64,000 bases of DNA from CAZOLI01 sp964580675 (lineage in GTDB: Bacteria; Planctomycetota; MHYJ01; CAYXQY01). Each line of letters begins with the position of its first letter. Within the stretch, counting starts at the first letter, position 1. Made by a program: the position numbers and the translations under genes. The notes beneath the pieces are model-generated. The model was not told where the DNA came from. It was given only the letters and a program-made list of their open reading frames with translations, and searched no databases. Positions 18,532-28,125 of this stretch are shown here, piece after piece. The stretch lies in assembly GCA_964580675.1 (NCBI GenBank), contig CAZOLI010000013.1:1-64000 (forward strand), written 5' to 3'.

Positions 18532-19077
18532 TTACGTCTTCATCCGCAGGAGACACCGGTATCTCTCGTCCTCCTCCGGCCAGACATGAAACGCCACCCG
18601 ATCAAATCCCTCGGTTAATTCCAGCCCTTTCTCGAGGGCCTCATGAATGGAAGGCATCTCGAAACAAGATCGCCTGTCTGTTTTATCGACGGCCATAAAA
18701 GCAGTAAAGGCCCGGAAGAAGTCCGCTTCGGATATGATGCCGGCCACGCGGTGATTTGGATCCACGACCGGTAGACAGGCCAGTTCGTGCTTGAGAAGCA
18801 GGGTGGCCGCTTCCTCAAGAGCCTGGTCGGGGAAGCAGGTGATAACCTCCTCCGTCATCACGTCCTGAACGCTCATTTCCTCATCCCCTTCCCCGGGTGA
18901 TCGATCCGGCCGGGCCTGGTGCAGATCCGTGCGGGAAACAATCCCGGCAATTTCTTCATCCTGAACCACCGGCATTCGGCGAATGTCATGTTTTAACATT
19001 CGTTGCCAGACGGTCCGGGTCGTTTCCGAGATGTCTGCCGTTACGACATCGGCCGTCATCCAGTCCCGAACAAACAT
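18532..19077 (-). CDS. CBS-domain pair protein
   Basis: A 181-residue cytoplasmic protein made of two CBS domains. The first runs about 1-60 (VRDWMTADVVTADISET, IRRMPVVQDEEIAGIVSRTDL). The second runs about 70-135 (VQDVMTEEVITCFPDQALEEAATLLLKHELACLPVVDPNHRVAGIISEADFFRAF). A C-terminal extension of about 45 residues follows. CBS pairs sense adenine nucleotides and usually regulate a partner enzyme or channel; no partner is evident nearby. The ATG follows a GGGG-type site at 8 bases. Confidence 0.92.
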   Translation of the reverse strand: MFVRDWMTADVVTADISETTRTVWQRMLKHDIRRMPVVQDEEIAGIVSRTDLHQARPDRSPGEGDEEMSVQDVMTEEVITCFPDQALEEAATLLLKHELACLPVVDPNHRVAGIISEADFFRAFTAFMAVDKTDRRSCFEMPSIHEALEKGLELTEGFDRVAFHVWPEEDERYRCLLRMKT

Positions 19078-19197
19078 GATGATTACCCCTGCTCAATTGA
19101 ACATAATTAATTCGCTTTCTTTTTCCCTTCCAAAAAACCAATGTGGGCGGCGTCCGGAATCGGGAAGATGATCCCGATATTTTAATATTTTCTTCTT

Positions 19198-20037
19198 TTA
19201 CCAGGTGTCGTCGTTTTCCGGTTCGTCCGATTGCTCCTTTTCTTCCTCCTCACCGGAAGCGTCTTCGTTCTTCGGAGCCTCCGGAGAAGCCGGACGCGGA
19301 AACGTGTTTCGATGCAGCTGGTAAACTCGACTCAGTTCTTCAATAGGGTTCTTGTGATCGTCCACCCGGAGATCCCGGAAACGGTCGTTGAACCCGCCGT
19401 ATCCCCAGTCCTCACGAACAACCAGAAGAGCAGCGGACTGTTTGCCCCGGCGGTCTCCCCCCCGTTTCTGTCCGGCCTGAAGTGCTTCGATCATGCGTTC
19501 GGCAAGTGGACCGTCTGATGTTCGGAACCTCTTCGCCATTGCCCGAACGACGTCTTCTCCGGCAAGAATGTTTCCCTGTACACAGAAATGATCACCTTCC
19601 ACCCCACCCGCCCAGGACTGGTTTTCTTCCCCCGTAAAATTTGCGGATCGCCCCTCCGCACCCACGATACCGATCTGACGGTGTTCGCTTCCCTCATCCC
19701 GGGAAACAAGACGGCTGACCACGTCCTTCGGCGCCTCGCCGTTCTTAAGAAGCTCGAGTCCCCGGGGCCCAAACGTGGTATTGGCCCGGGCCTGCGTCGC
19801 AATGGCCCCCACCCCGGCCTCCGCCCACGGAACCACCGATCCCACGGCGATGAATTTAGACTGGACAGCCACGCCCAGTTCCCCGGTCTCCGGATCATGA
19901 GCAACAATCGAAAAGGTGGCCACATCAGGCCATGCGCCAGCCTTCATTTGTTTCTCTCCCGGGCTGTAACCGCAACCAATAACCCAAACAACAAGCAGGG
20001 AAACCCAACCGATCGAACGAACAACGTTTGTACACAT
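19198..20037 (-). CDS. DUF1028 family putative lipoprotein
   Basis: A 279-residue protein. The signal peptide ends in a lipobox (VVWVIGC, Cys 22). The mature part matches DUF1028, an Ntn-hydrolase-like fold: ATFSIVAHDPETGELGVAVQSKFIAVGSVVPWAEAGVGAIATQA, then the QIGIVGAEGRSANFTGEENQSWAGG and FCVQGNILAG segments. The family has no proven activity; hydrolase activity is inferred from fold. The last 40 residues are acidic and disordered. Most family members lack a lipid anchor, so surface location here is unusual. Confidence 0.88.
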   Translation of the reverse strand: MCTNVVRSIGWVSLLVVWVIGCGYSPGEKQMKAGAWPDVATFSIVAHDPETGELGVAVQSKFIAVGSVVPWAEAGVGAIATQARANTTFGPRGLELLKNGEAPKDVVSRLVSRDEGSEHRQIGIVGAEGRSANFTGEENQSWAGGVEGDHFCVQGNILAGEDVVRAMAKRFRTSDGPLAERMIEALQAGQKRGGDRRGKQSAALLVVREDWGYGGFNDRFRDLRVDDHKNPIEELSRVYQLHRNTFPRPASPEAPKNEDASGEEEEKEQSDEPENDDTW

Positions 20038-20170
20038 TTTTTAGTATATAGGATTTTTTTATCAAAACCGGGCGAGGATATCACCTGGAACACCTTTCAA
20101 TCGTATGGCAAGGATCCGTTTCGTTGAAAATCAAAATAAAGAGGAGGAACACGCCGAGCAACAATCGCGT

Positions 20171-20199
20171 TTGACATGGAAATAGAATATTGTTATATT
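20171..20199 (+). promoter_or_regulatory. Sigma-70 type promoter of the GntR/ABC operon
   Basis: Perfect -35 TTGACA (20171-20176), 17-base spacer, -10 TATATT (20194-20199). The predicted start is near 20206. It drives the four-gene set 20338-23631. Confidence 0.85.
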
Positions 20200-20212
20200 A
20201 TACTATAACAAT
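20189..20212 (+). promoter_or_regulatory. Palindromic operator over the -10 element
   Basis: Perfect 9-base arms ATTGTTATA (20189-20197) and TATAACAAT (20204-20212) with a 6-base centre. It covers the -10 hexamer and start site, a position typical for a repressor. The GntR-family regulator in the same operon is the likely ligand (inference). Confidence 0.75.
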
Positions 20213-20337
20213 TAAAGGGTTATCCAGGACTTGACCGGTTTTCGTCGGGTTGTTCCGGAGAAATAAACACAGAAAGCAATCACACTGACGATTTGTACAT
20301 GAATACGTCAAAAATCAGTACGAAGAGGTGACCAAAC

Positions 20338-20739
20338 ATGAACCAGAAACAGAACACAGACCAAGACAACACCGGACCATCGTTGCTTTACCTGATTTTT
20401 TCCGCGTTCTGCCTGTCCATTGTCATTGAGTTGCCTCTCCTCTTTATTGCGCTCAACACGTATATTTCGCCGGGAATGAACGAGACGATTCAGAAGTTCA
20501 CAGAGGACCTCCCGGTGATCACAAAGTTGGTAATAACAGTTTCCGAACTGTTTTATGCCTATCCCGTTCTGTACGTGATCACCGTGGCTCCATATCTGGG
20601 CTGGCACTACCTCCGTGTGAGGGAAAAACCCATCTTCCTTTACACATTTATTGTGATGTTTTTGAACGTGGCCGTGATCGGAATTTATGTTTTGGGATAC
20701 CTCATGCCGCTCATTCAACTCGTCCAAAATGTGCAGTAA
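20338..20739 (+). CDS. Small membrane protein of the ABC operon
   Basis: A 133-residue integral membrane protein with three predicted transmembrane helices (about 17-40, 62-84 and 100-125) and no family I recognise. GAGGTG lies 8-9 bases before the ATG. It is the first gene after the operator-controlled promoter and precedes the GntR regulator by 70 bases, so it probably works with or assembles the transporter. Confidence 0.7.
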   Translation: MNQKQNTDQDNTGPSLLYLIFSAFCLSIVIELPLLFIALNTYISPGMNETIQKFTEDLPVITKLVITVSELFYAYPVLYVITVAPYLGWHYLRVREKPIFLYTFIVMFLNVAVIGIYVLGYLMPLIQLVQNVQ

Positions 20740-20809
20740 CGACCCATAAGAGAAGGGCGGACAAACAGAACATCAAGAATTTGTTTCACGTATAACGGAA
20801 AACGAACAG

Positions 20810-21187
20810 ATGTATTTCAACATAGAACCGTCAAGTTCGGTTCCGATTTACCGGCAGCTTATTGATCAGATTCGGCTGTCCGTGGCCTCCGGTCGTCTTC
20901 AGCCGGGTCAGAAATTGCCCGGGTCACGAAAACTGGCCGAACGGGTTGACATCAATCTTCACACGGTAAACAAGGCGTACCAGGAACTGGTACGGGAAGG
21001 AACACTGAACCAGAAACGCGGGGTCGGGACGTTCGTTGCCGACGAACCGGCGGTTCTGAAGGAGGAAAACGTGGACGTGTTGCTGGAGGACGATCTGCAG
21101 AAATTGATACAGAACGCCAAAGCATACGGTCTGTCCAGAGAAGAATTTAACAATCTCGTCGAAGAATACTGGGACGAGGATTCGTAA
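20810..21187 (+). CDS. GntR family transcriptional regulator (YtrA subfamily)
   Basis: A 125-residue regulator. The N-terminal winged helix-turn-helix of the GntR family is clear (VPIYRQLIDQIRLSVASGRLQPGQKLPGSRKLAERVDINLHTVNKAYQELVREGTLNQKRGVGTFVAD). The C-terminal part of about 45 residues is only a short helical dimerisation tail, which defines the YtrA subfamily. These repressors usually control the ABC transporter encoded beside them. The 24-base palindrome at 20189-20212 is its likely operator. Confidence 0.92.
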   Translation: MYFNIEPSSSVPIYRQLIDQIRLSVASGRLQPGQKLPGSRKLAERVDINLHTVNKAYQELVREGTLNQKRGVGTFVADEPAVLKEENVDVLLEDDLQKLIQNAKAYGLSREEFNNLVEEYWDEDS

Positions 21188-21205
21188 ACACGGGAAAAAC
21201 AAGAA

Positions 21206-22744
21206 ATGAACACTGACAGAGAACAACTTGACGCGAAAACCCGGAACAGCCCGCTGGATTGGGTCCTCTGGGAACAAAACTTCCTGAGCAGTTTGATAAT
21301 CCGGTGGTCGGTGATTTTAGCGGTGTCCGGTCTCCTTGCTTTCTCCAAACAGGCCCAACGAATGAATCATTGGACTATTTTTTTGATAATCGTTGCCTTA
21401 TCTCTTTCTGCAGGAGAAATTCTTTCCAAACTGAACGACCGGAATTTAAATTATACATGGATGTTTTCCCGTGGATGGACGCGGGGCATACACCTCGCTC
21501 GCCTTCTCGTACGCATCTCATGGAAGTGTTTTTCCTATTCATCCGGGCTGGTTATTGGTTTGATTCTTCTGTCGACATTATCGGATCTTTCCATCTTTTC
21601 CCGGAACCCCTCCTTTATCGAGATGATTTACCACCAGGGGAGCCCTATATTCCTCGGCACCTTTTTCGGGTGTTTCTTCCTGTTTGCTCTCTTTTACCTG
21701 ATCGTTTACCACCGGCACACAACAGCGGTACCGGACTTCGTCAGGTATCTTAATAGAACACACCCTTACCTCTACAGTTTCATTCAGGCTGCTGGAATAC
21801 TGGGGGGGATTATTGTTGCAATATGGCTTGGTGTGACAATACACGGTGCACATGGAAACCTTCCCGGTAACTGGTTCCTTTGGCTTCTTCCGGCAGTTCC
21901 TGGATCAATCATTTTCCTTTCCGTCTGGGTAATGGGGATTGAATACGGTGTGTTTCCGGGCCCGGTCGTGCAATGGCCAAACACCCCTGACAAAAACAGG
22001 GGGAAACAACGGAAAAACAATTTATTCTCCTCAAGAACCGATCTGTACCGCTCCGTACGCCCCTTCTCTTCCGGGAAGTCCAGTAACCTGTTCGTAAAAG
22101 CCATTTTCACCGTAAAACGGTGGGTGAAAATTTTCGGCCTCATAGTCCTCACCCTGGCCCTTTTGTTTCTATTGATTCCTGCCATTTTACAGGAGGAAGC
22201 TCTTTCCACCTTATTTATTCAGGGAACTATTCTGGGAGGGACATTGCTTTTTTCTGTGGTTCTCCTGCTGAAACCCGATGAAATATTTGTCTGGGACCCA
22301 ACCGATAACACGGGCCGGTGGCTATACCGAAACGGTGTTTCTCTATCGGCCCAATTTCGGATACTCCTGATCATCGTTCTGTTTCTGTCACTTCTCGTGG
22401 TTGCTGGCACATGGTGGATCTGGCCGTCTTTGAATTCCCCTCTTCTGTTTTGTGCTCTACTCCTGTCACTTATTTCGGGAATGAGGATCTCTCCGGACGT
22501 TTCCGTCCAGTGGCTCGGGAGCAACAGCATATATGGCCTGCTATACGTATACATCGGATTCCAAATATTTCCAATGTTCATCGATTTTGAATCCATTGGT
22601 GAATTGCTTTTTTCAATGTTCAAGGTTATTACACCTCTGATAATAGGGGTAGCAACGGTTATTTATACCTATAACTTCATACTCACCTTCAACGAAGACG
22701 CGCTTCAGACAAACTTGTTTCATTCACAGGGAGAAAAACAATGA
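21206..22744 (+). CDS. ABC transporter permease-like membrane protein
   Basis: A 512-residue integral membrane protein with about eleven hydrophobic helices and a polar cytoplasmic loop near residues 255-310. No strong family motif is visible, but size, topology and position match ABC-2 type permeases of YtrA-type operons. The stop codon overlaps the ATG of the ATP-binding protein (ATGA at 22741-22744), indicating translational coupling. The exported or sensed substrate is unknown; cell-envelope-stress antibiotics are the usual inducers in related operons. Confidence 0.75.
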   Translation: MNTDREQLDAKTRNSPLDWVLWEQNFLSSLIIRWSVILAVSGLLAFSKQAQRMNHWTIFLIIVALSLSAGEILSKLNDRNLNYTWMFSRGWTRGIHLARLLVRISWKCFSYSSGLVIGLILLSTLSDLSIFSRNPSFIEMIYHQGSPIFLGTFFGCFFLFALFYLIVYHRHTTAVPDFVRYLNRTHPYLYSFIQAAGILGGIIVAIWLGVTIHGAHGNLPGNWFLWLLPAVPGSIIFLSVWVMGIEYGVFPGPVVQWPNTPDKNRGKQRKNNLFSSRTDLYRSVRPFSSGKSSNLFVKAIFTVKRWVKIFGLIVLTLALLFLLIPAILQEEALSTLFIQGTILGGTLLFSVVLLLKPDEIFVWDPTDNTGRWLYRNGVSLSAQFRILLIIVLFLSLLVVAGTWWIWPSLNSPLLFCALLLSLISGMRISPDVSVQWLGSNSIYGLLYVYIGFQIFPMFIDFESIGELLFSMFKVITPLIIGVATVIYTYNFILTFNEDALQTNLFHSQGEKQ

Positions 22745-23631
22745 ACACCGTCATTTCGATGGAAAACGTGTCCAAATTCTTCGGCAACACAACAGCCCTT
22801 AACGGCTACAGCATGGAGGTTCAACCGGGATCCGTGGTCGGTTTGATCGGTCTAAATGGGGCCGGGAAAACCACGACGATGAAACTGCTCACCGGTTTGC
22901 TAAAACCGAACAGCGGGTCCGTGGAAGTGATGGGGGAAGACCCGTGGCACATGGGGTCCACCCGCCGGAAGAACATTGGATTTCTTTCCGAGGAAGATTT
23001 TCCGTTTCCGGACATGGACTTCGGGGAAGCCGCCCGATTCAACTCCCGGTTTTACAGAAACTGGGATGAAGAATACCTTCGGAACCTCATTGATTTGCTG
23101 GACATACCACTCCACACTCCCTATACCGACCTATCCCGCGGGGAACAGCGAAAATTTCACCTGGTCCTTGTACTGGCCCCCAAACCGGATCTCCTGCTCC
23201 TCGATGATCCCGCTTCCGGCCTCGACGTCACCGTTCGACGGGACTTCATCAAAAGCATTCTTCCGCTCCTTGAAGAACAGAAAAGCACCGTTCTGTTTTC
23301 GTCACACATCATGAGCGACGTCGAGCGCATTGCGAATTCAGTGGCCATTATCCACGAAGGGAGAAACATTCTCCATCGATCACTGGATCGCTTAAAACAG
23401 GAGATCAAACGAGTCGTGGTTACGGGTCCGTCTGTTTCTCCTCCTCCGGAAGGAACAATAAAGTCGGAACAAACCAATGGCGAAACGGTATTGATAGTCG
23501 ACCGGCCTTCAGACGAAGATCTGGATCAACTCCGTACGGATCCTCGAACGGTCACCGTGCATTCCATGAACCTTGAAGACATCTTTGTGGAGATTGTGGA
23601 AGGACAGACCCCAAACAAAAGAGCCGGTTAA
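22741..23631 (+). CDS. ABC transporter ATP-binding protein
   Basis: A 296-residue nucleotide-binding domain that powers the adjacent permease. Walker A is GLNGAGKTT, the signature is LSRGEQRK (a variant of LSGGQ), Walker B is LLLLDDPASGLD, and the H-loop is FSSHI. The last 70 residues are the extra domain seen in export-type ABC-2 ATPases. GGAG precedes the ATG. It is the last gene of the operon begun at 20338. Confidence 0.95.
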   Translation: MNTVISMENVSKFFGNTTALNGYSMEVQPGSVVGLIGLNGAGKTTTMKLLTGLLKPNSGSVEVMGEDPWHMGSTRRKNIGFLSEEDFPFPDMDFGEAARFNSRFYRNWDEEYLRNLIDLLDIPLHTPYTDLSRGEQRKFHLVLVLAPKPDLLLLDDPASGLDVTVRRDFIKSILPLLEEQKSTVLFSSHIMSDVERIANSVAIIHEGRNILHRSLDRLKQEIKRVVVTGPSVSPPPEGTIKSEQTNGETVLIVDRPSDEDLDQLRTDPRTVTVHSMNLEDIFVEIVEGQTPNKRAG

Positions 23632-23662
23632 ACCGTCCTGCGTTTCGTCGACACCTCCGAGA

Positions 23663-23691
23663 TTGACGAGAACCGGCCACTGCGATATCAT
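23663..23691 (+). promoter_or_regulatory. Promoter of the HlyD-like adaptor gene
   Basis: TTGACG (23663-23668), 17-base spacer, TATCAT (23686-23691). The predicted leader is about 110 bases. It suggests the adaptor gene is transcribed separately from the ABC operon. Confidence 0.6.
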
Positions 23692-23807
23692 TACAGGTTC
23701 TTCTCATATCTGTATCCTGTGAATTGAGAGCGTATACAAACCCGGGAACGCCCGGGAGACCGGGCTCCTGGCTTTTCTGCCATCTTTCTCGTTTTTGCCG
23801 ACAAATC

Positions 23808-25292
23808 ATGAACCTCCTGCCAAACCCCAAACTTTTCGTTTCCCGGATCGCCATCGTTCTGTTTCTCGTTGTCGGAATCCTGATGGTCCCCCGAACCGAG
23901 GTCCTGACCTCTCAGGAAAAAGCAAAAGACCAGCCTCCGGAAAACCTTGAAACACATAACGTAACGAGCGGCACGTTTTTGATCCAGACTTCCTTTCGGG
24001 GACGCTTTGTTCCTGCCAGGGCAACCACGGTTTCTCTTTCCCCCCGAAAATGGAAGAAGTTTTATCCGGAAATGGTTGTCCCGGAAAACGAAGACGTCGA
24101 GAAAGGAGACGTTCTCATAAACTTTGAAACAGACCGTCTGGAGGATCGAATCGCCCGTGTCAGGAGATCCATCCACAAACTCGAATTGGACCTGGAGGTG
24201 GCTCGCGCTAAACGGGACACACTGAAGGAAACCATTCCAATAAAGCGAAAACGGGCTCGTTTCAGGAAGGAAAGAGCGGCCGATAATTTACGGTACTTCA
24301 AGGAAACAAAGCGAGCCCTGCTTGAGGAAGATGCCCGAAAAGACTTTGAACAGGCAAAGGAAAACCTGATGTACGAACTCGAGGAACTCAAGCAGCTCAA
24401 AACAATGTACGATCAGGATGACATTACCGAAGAAACCGAGGAGATTGTGCTGAAACGTCAGAAGAACCGCGTGAAGCACTCCCGGTTTCGAAAGAAGCGG
24501 CAGAAAAAACAAATGAAACGACGGTTGAACACCAAAATCCCCCGCAAAGAGAAACGGCTGAAATGGAAAGCACAACTCAGATCCAGTCAGTTGGCGGAAA
24601 AAGAAGTCGAACTGAATCGAAGGTTGCAGAAGAAGAAGATACGAATTGAAAACCTTCAAACCAAATTGCGAAGAAAGAGACGGAAGCTGGAGGACCTCCG
24701 GCACGACCTGGACCTCATGACCGTCAAAGCCGACCGGGCCGGAACCGTGTACTTCGGGCATTTCAAAGGCGGAAACTGGCAACCGATGCACGACGGCGTC
24801 CGCGAGAAACTCCAGAACGGGGAACGGGTAAATCCCAACAAAATCAGAATATCCGTGGTCGAGGGAGAAAAGCTGAGGGTGGCCTCCTCCGTTCCGGAAA
24901 AGAAATTATACGCGGTCCGGGCCGATGCCCCCGCCAGTATTGATCCAACCGGGTTTCCCGGTCCGCCACTGGAAGGCACGGTTCATCAGGTAAAACACAT
25001 CCCGGACCGAAACGGACGGTTCCGGACCACTGTTCACCTGAAGGACCAGAACGAACAACTTCGCCCCGGCATGACCTGCACCGTTGAAACCACCGCGCAC
25101 CGGTCCGAAGACGCCGTCGCCATTCCTCAAAAATTTCTCCACAACCCCTCGGACGACGATCCGTACGTCCGAATACAGACGGAGAACGGCCAGATCAAAA
25201 AGAAAAACGTACAACCGGGAGCCTTTGATCGTTCGCGTGTCGAAATCACGGACGGGTTAACATCGGGACAGACAATTGTCCGGGAGAAATAA
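23808..25292 (+). CDS. HlyD/RND-type periplasmic adaptor protein
   Basis: A 494-residue adaptor. A signal/anchor helix lies at about 10-28. A lipoyl-like half (VSLSPRKWKKFYPEMVVPENEDVEKGDVLINFET) follows, then a very basic coiled coil of about 230 residues rich in Arg and Lys with the segment DDITEETEEIVLKRQKNR, then the second lipoyl half (MTVKADRAGTVYFGH) and the beta-barrel/MP domain. Such adaptors bridge inner-membrane pumps to outer-membrane channels, but no pump follows it directly. I start at the ATG at 23808; a TTG 84 bases upstream is open but would spoil the signal peptide. Confidence 0.85.
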   Translation: MNLLPNPKLFVSRIAIVLFLVVGILMVPRTEVLTSQEKAKDQPPENLETHNVTSGTFLIQTSFRGRFVPARATTVSLSPRKWKKFYPEMVVPENEDVEKGDVLINFETDRLEDRIARVRRSIHKLELDLEVARAKRDTLKETIPIKRKRARFRKERAADNLRYFKETKRALLEEDARKDFEQAKENLMYELEELKQLKTMYDQDDITEETEEIVLKRQKNRVKHSRFRKKRQKKQMKRRLNTKIPRKEKRLKWKAQLRSSQLAEKEVELNRRLQKKKIRIENLQTKLRRKRRKLEDLRHDLDLMTVKADRAGTVYFGHFKGGNWQPMHDGVREKLQNGERVNPNKIRISVVEGEKLRVASSVPEKKLYAVRADAPASIDPTGFPGPPLEGTVHQVKHIPDRNGRFRTTVHLKDQNEQLRPGMTCTVETTAHRSEDAVAIPQKFLHNPSDDDPYVRIQTENGQIKKKNVQPGAFDRSRVEITDGLTSGQTIVREK

Positions 25293-25306
25293 CCCCTCGA
25301 AAAATC

Positions 25307-26568
25307 ATGACCAAACAACATCTGGATGCACTCCCGCGTTTATCGTTCGACAGTAAACGGGTTCGGTTCGGATTATTCGTACTCCTTCTTCCTCTTCTCC
25401 TGACGGCCTGTGCCGGTACGGGATCCGACGGGGAAGAGTCCCGGCGCGAGGCCCCCGACCGGGAAACGGTCGAAACAAACTCGGAAGGCCCACGCATCGA
25501 ACCCCCATCGGACCTCTCTCCCCTTGAAAATCCTCCCGCAAAGACCGAGATCCAGAAAGCATTCAAACGCGGCAAGGCCTTCCTGATTAAACATCAAAAT
25601 GAAGACGGGTCCTGGGGAACCCCGGAAAAAACCAAGGAATTGAACATTTACGCACCGGTCCCGGGAGGGCATCACGCGTTTCACTCGGCCTCCACGGCGC
25701 TCTGTCTTATGGGGTTGCTGGAAGGATCTTCGAATGCGTCGGGGAAGGAACAGAAAGCAATTCATCGTGCCGGGAAGTGGCTTCTTGATTTTCTGCCCCG
25801 TCTCCGCCGGGCCACACCGGACGCCATTTACAATGTGTGGGGGCACGCTTTTTCCCTGCAGGCCCTTGTTCGGCTCCTTGATGCACCCTCCTTTGCCGAA
25901 AAGTACCGCCAAAAAATCCGGACGAGAATCAAGCAACAGATCAGGCAATTAAAAAATTACGAATTCGTTCGTGGGGGATGGGGATATTACGACTTCCGGG
26001 TGGGAAGCGATAAACCGGCTGGCCAGCCCAATAGTTTTACGACCGCAACCGTTCTGATTGCACTCAAAGAAGCACAGAACGCAGGATTTCACGTGCCATC
26101 CCACCTTATCACCAGGGGCCTCCGGGTCATCAAGCGACAGCAGAACCCGAATTTTAGTTATCTGTACAGCGCGGGGCATCAATTTTATCCAATGTATGAC
26201 ATTAATCGGCCCGCCGGAAGTCTCGGACGGTCACAGGCCTGCAATGCGGCCCTCCGAATGTGGGGAGACGAGGAGGTGACCGATCGGGTTCTTCGGGCGT
26301 GGCTGGATCGGCTCTTTCTCCGAAAGGGCTGGCTCGACATCGGACGAAAACGTCCGGTTCCGCACGAATCCTGGTTTGCCGTCGCGGGATACTTCTACTA
26401 TTACGGCCACTTCTACTCCACCTACTGCATGCGGCAGCTCCCCCGAAAGGACCAGACCCTCTACGCAAAACACGCGGCAAAAATGTACCTAGAAAAACAG
26501 GAAGAGGACGGGTCCTGGTGGGATTATCCACTTTATAATTACCACAAATTTTACGGAACCGGTTTTGC
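25307..26568 (+). CDS. Prenyltransferase/squalene-cyclase-fold lipoprotein (cut by assembly gap)
   Basis: At least 420 residues are visible before the N run. A signal peptide ends in a lipobox (LLLTACAG, Cys about 35), then a low-complexity linker, then alpha-alpha toroid repeats. Repeat motifs are LIKHQNEDGSWG, STALCLMGLLEG, FTTATVLIALKEA, WFAVAGYFYYYGHFYSTYCM and QEEDGSWWDYP. The QEDGSW-type motifs belong to the prenyltransferase/squalene oxidase superfamily, but the Asp-rich cyclase catalytic motif is absent. It is more like the secreted, non-catalytic proteins common in planctomycetes. The reading frame beyond the gap is unknown. Confidence 0.8.
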
Positions 26569-26668
26569 NNNNNNNNNNNNNNNNNNNNNNNNNNNNNNNN
26601 NNNNNNNNNNNNNNNNNNNNNNNNNNNNNNNNNNNNNNNNNNNNNNNNNNNNNNNNNNNNNNNNNNNN
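26569..26668. other. Assembly gap (100 N)
   Basis: Exactly 100 N, so its true length is unknown. It cuts the prenyltransferase-fold lipoprotein; the short open frame after it (to 26695) may or may not be the same gene. Confidence 0.99.
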
Positions 26669-26789
26669 ATTGCAATCCGGAATTTCATTCTTTAACATCG
26701 GATCTTCTCCGATTTGTTAATCGCGGACTTCTCCGTTACGTTACGGGAAATCGGGAAGTAAGCAGGGAATCTCCGAATAAAACAGAACC

Positions 26790-28064
26790 ATGGCAGAAAT
26801 AACGGGTGTATGGGCGAGACAGATTCTTGATTCCAGAGCAAACCCCACCATCGAAGTGGACGTGTTCCTCGATGACGGCACGTTCGGCCGTTGTGCCGTT
26901 CCATCCGGTGCTTCCACGGGAAAACGAGAAGCCATAGAGCTTCGGGACGAACACGAATCGGTCTACCATGGAAAGGGAGTTCGGGAGGCTGTGGAAAACG
27001 TGAATGAGACCATCGCTCCCGAGTTAACGGGCCTCCTCTCACTGGATCAGGAAAAGGTGGACCGGACCCTCATTGAACTGGATGGGACGGACAACAAATC
27101 GGAGCTCGGGGCCAACGCCATTCTCGGCTGCTCCCTGGCCACCGCTCGTGCCGGATCGGAGTTTTTGCAGCTTCCCCTGTTTCGACACCTCGGGGGTGCC
27201 CTATCCAATCGGCTTCCCGTTCCCCAGATGAACGTCATTAACGGGGGAGCCCACGCTTCCAACAACCTCGTCATGCAGGAGTTCATGATCGTTCCCCATG
27301 GTTTCCCGGATTACTCGACCGCGCTTCAGGCCGGCGTGGAAACCTATCATTCGCTCCGATCTCTTCTGATTGAGATGGGGGAGGAGACCTCCCTCGGGGA
27401 CGAAGGCGGGTTTGCCCCGGACCTTGACAACCATAAAGCGGTTCTGGAGTTGCTTATAGAAGCTGTTGAATCCGCCGGTTATAAGCCCGGTGACGAAATT
27501 TCCCTGGCCATAGATGCGGCAGCCGGTGAGTTTTTCGTTGATGAGAAATATAATCTGGAGAAAGTGGATCGAGGTCGAATAACCACTGGGGAGCTCCTTA
27601 CCCTGTACGAAGAATGGGTCCAGGATTACCCCATTGTCTCCATCGAAGACGGATTCTCGGAAGATGATTACGACGGATGGAAACAAATGAAAATACAGCT
27701 CGGGGATCAGGTACAAATTGTGGGGGACGACCTTTTTGTTACCAATCCGGAAATCATCAGGCGGGGAATCCAGGAGGACTGGGCAAACAGCGTACTGATC
27801 AAACCCAATCAGATCGGAACACTGACGGAGACGGTGGAGGCCATTAAATTAGCCGGTGATGCGGGATACCGAACCGTTGTTTCACACCGGTCCGGTGAAA
27901 CATCGGACACCACCATAGCCGATCTTGCGGTGGGCTTGAACTGTTCGCAGATCAAAACGGGAAGCCCGGCGAGATCCGAACGAACGGCCAAGTACAACCG
28001 ACTTCTCCGAATTGAGGAAATGCTGGAGGAATCGGCGTCCTTTGCGGGGGATGATCTGTTTTAG
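26790..28064 (+). CDS. eno: Enolase
   Basis: Enolase interconverts 2-phosphoglycerate and phosphoenolpyruvate in glycolysis. Full length at 424 residues. Typical motifs: ARQILDSRANPTIEVDV at the N terminus, VPSGASTGKREAIELRD, GANAILGCSLA, NVINGGAHASNN, GDEGGFAPD, SIEDGFSEDDYDGW, QIVGDDLFVTN and the signature LIKPNQIGTLTETVEAI, then SHRSGETSDTTIADLAVG. The usual magnesium ligands are present. No Shine-Dalgarno site precedes the ATG (AAAACAGAACC). Confidence 0.98.
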   Translation: MAEITGVWARQILDSRANPTIEVDVFLDDGTFGRCAVPSGASTGKREAIELRDEHESVYHGKGVREAVENVNETIAPELTGLLSLDQEKVDRTLIELDGTDNKSELGANAILGCSLATARAGSEFLQLPLFRHLGGALSNRLPVPQMNVINGGAHASNNLVMQEFMIVPHGFPDYSTALQAGVETYHSLRSLLIEMGEETSLGDEGGFAPDLDNHKAVLELLIEAVESAGYKPGDEISLAIDAAAGEFFVDEKYNLEKVDRGRITTGELLTLYEEWVQDYPIVSIEDGFSEDDYDGWKQMKIQLGDQVQIVGDDLFVTNPEIIRRGIQEDWANSVLIKPNQIGTLTETVEAIKLAGDAGYRTVVSHRSGETSDTTIADLAVGLNCSQIKTGSPARSERTAKYNRLLRIEEMLEESASFAGDDLF

Positions 28065-28125
28065 TCCTTCCGCAGATTCGCGGCGCAGAAAACACTCAAC
28101 AATGAATTTCAGAGGGGACCAAACA

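Larger units (their letters stand above)
20038..20337. other. Divergent intergenic region before the ABC operon
   Basis: A 300-base region without a gene. It carries the promoter and palindromic operator at 20171-20212 and a leader of about 125 bases to the membrane protein at 20338. On the minus strand, TATACT lies very close to the DUF1028 ATG, but no good -35 element pairs with it. Confidence 0.6.

Noticed and set aside
26669..26695. Carboxy terminus of the prenyltransferase-fold lipoprotein after the gap
   Set aside because: The gap length is a placeholder, so the reading frame after it cannot be trusted; only the part before the gap was annotated.
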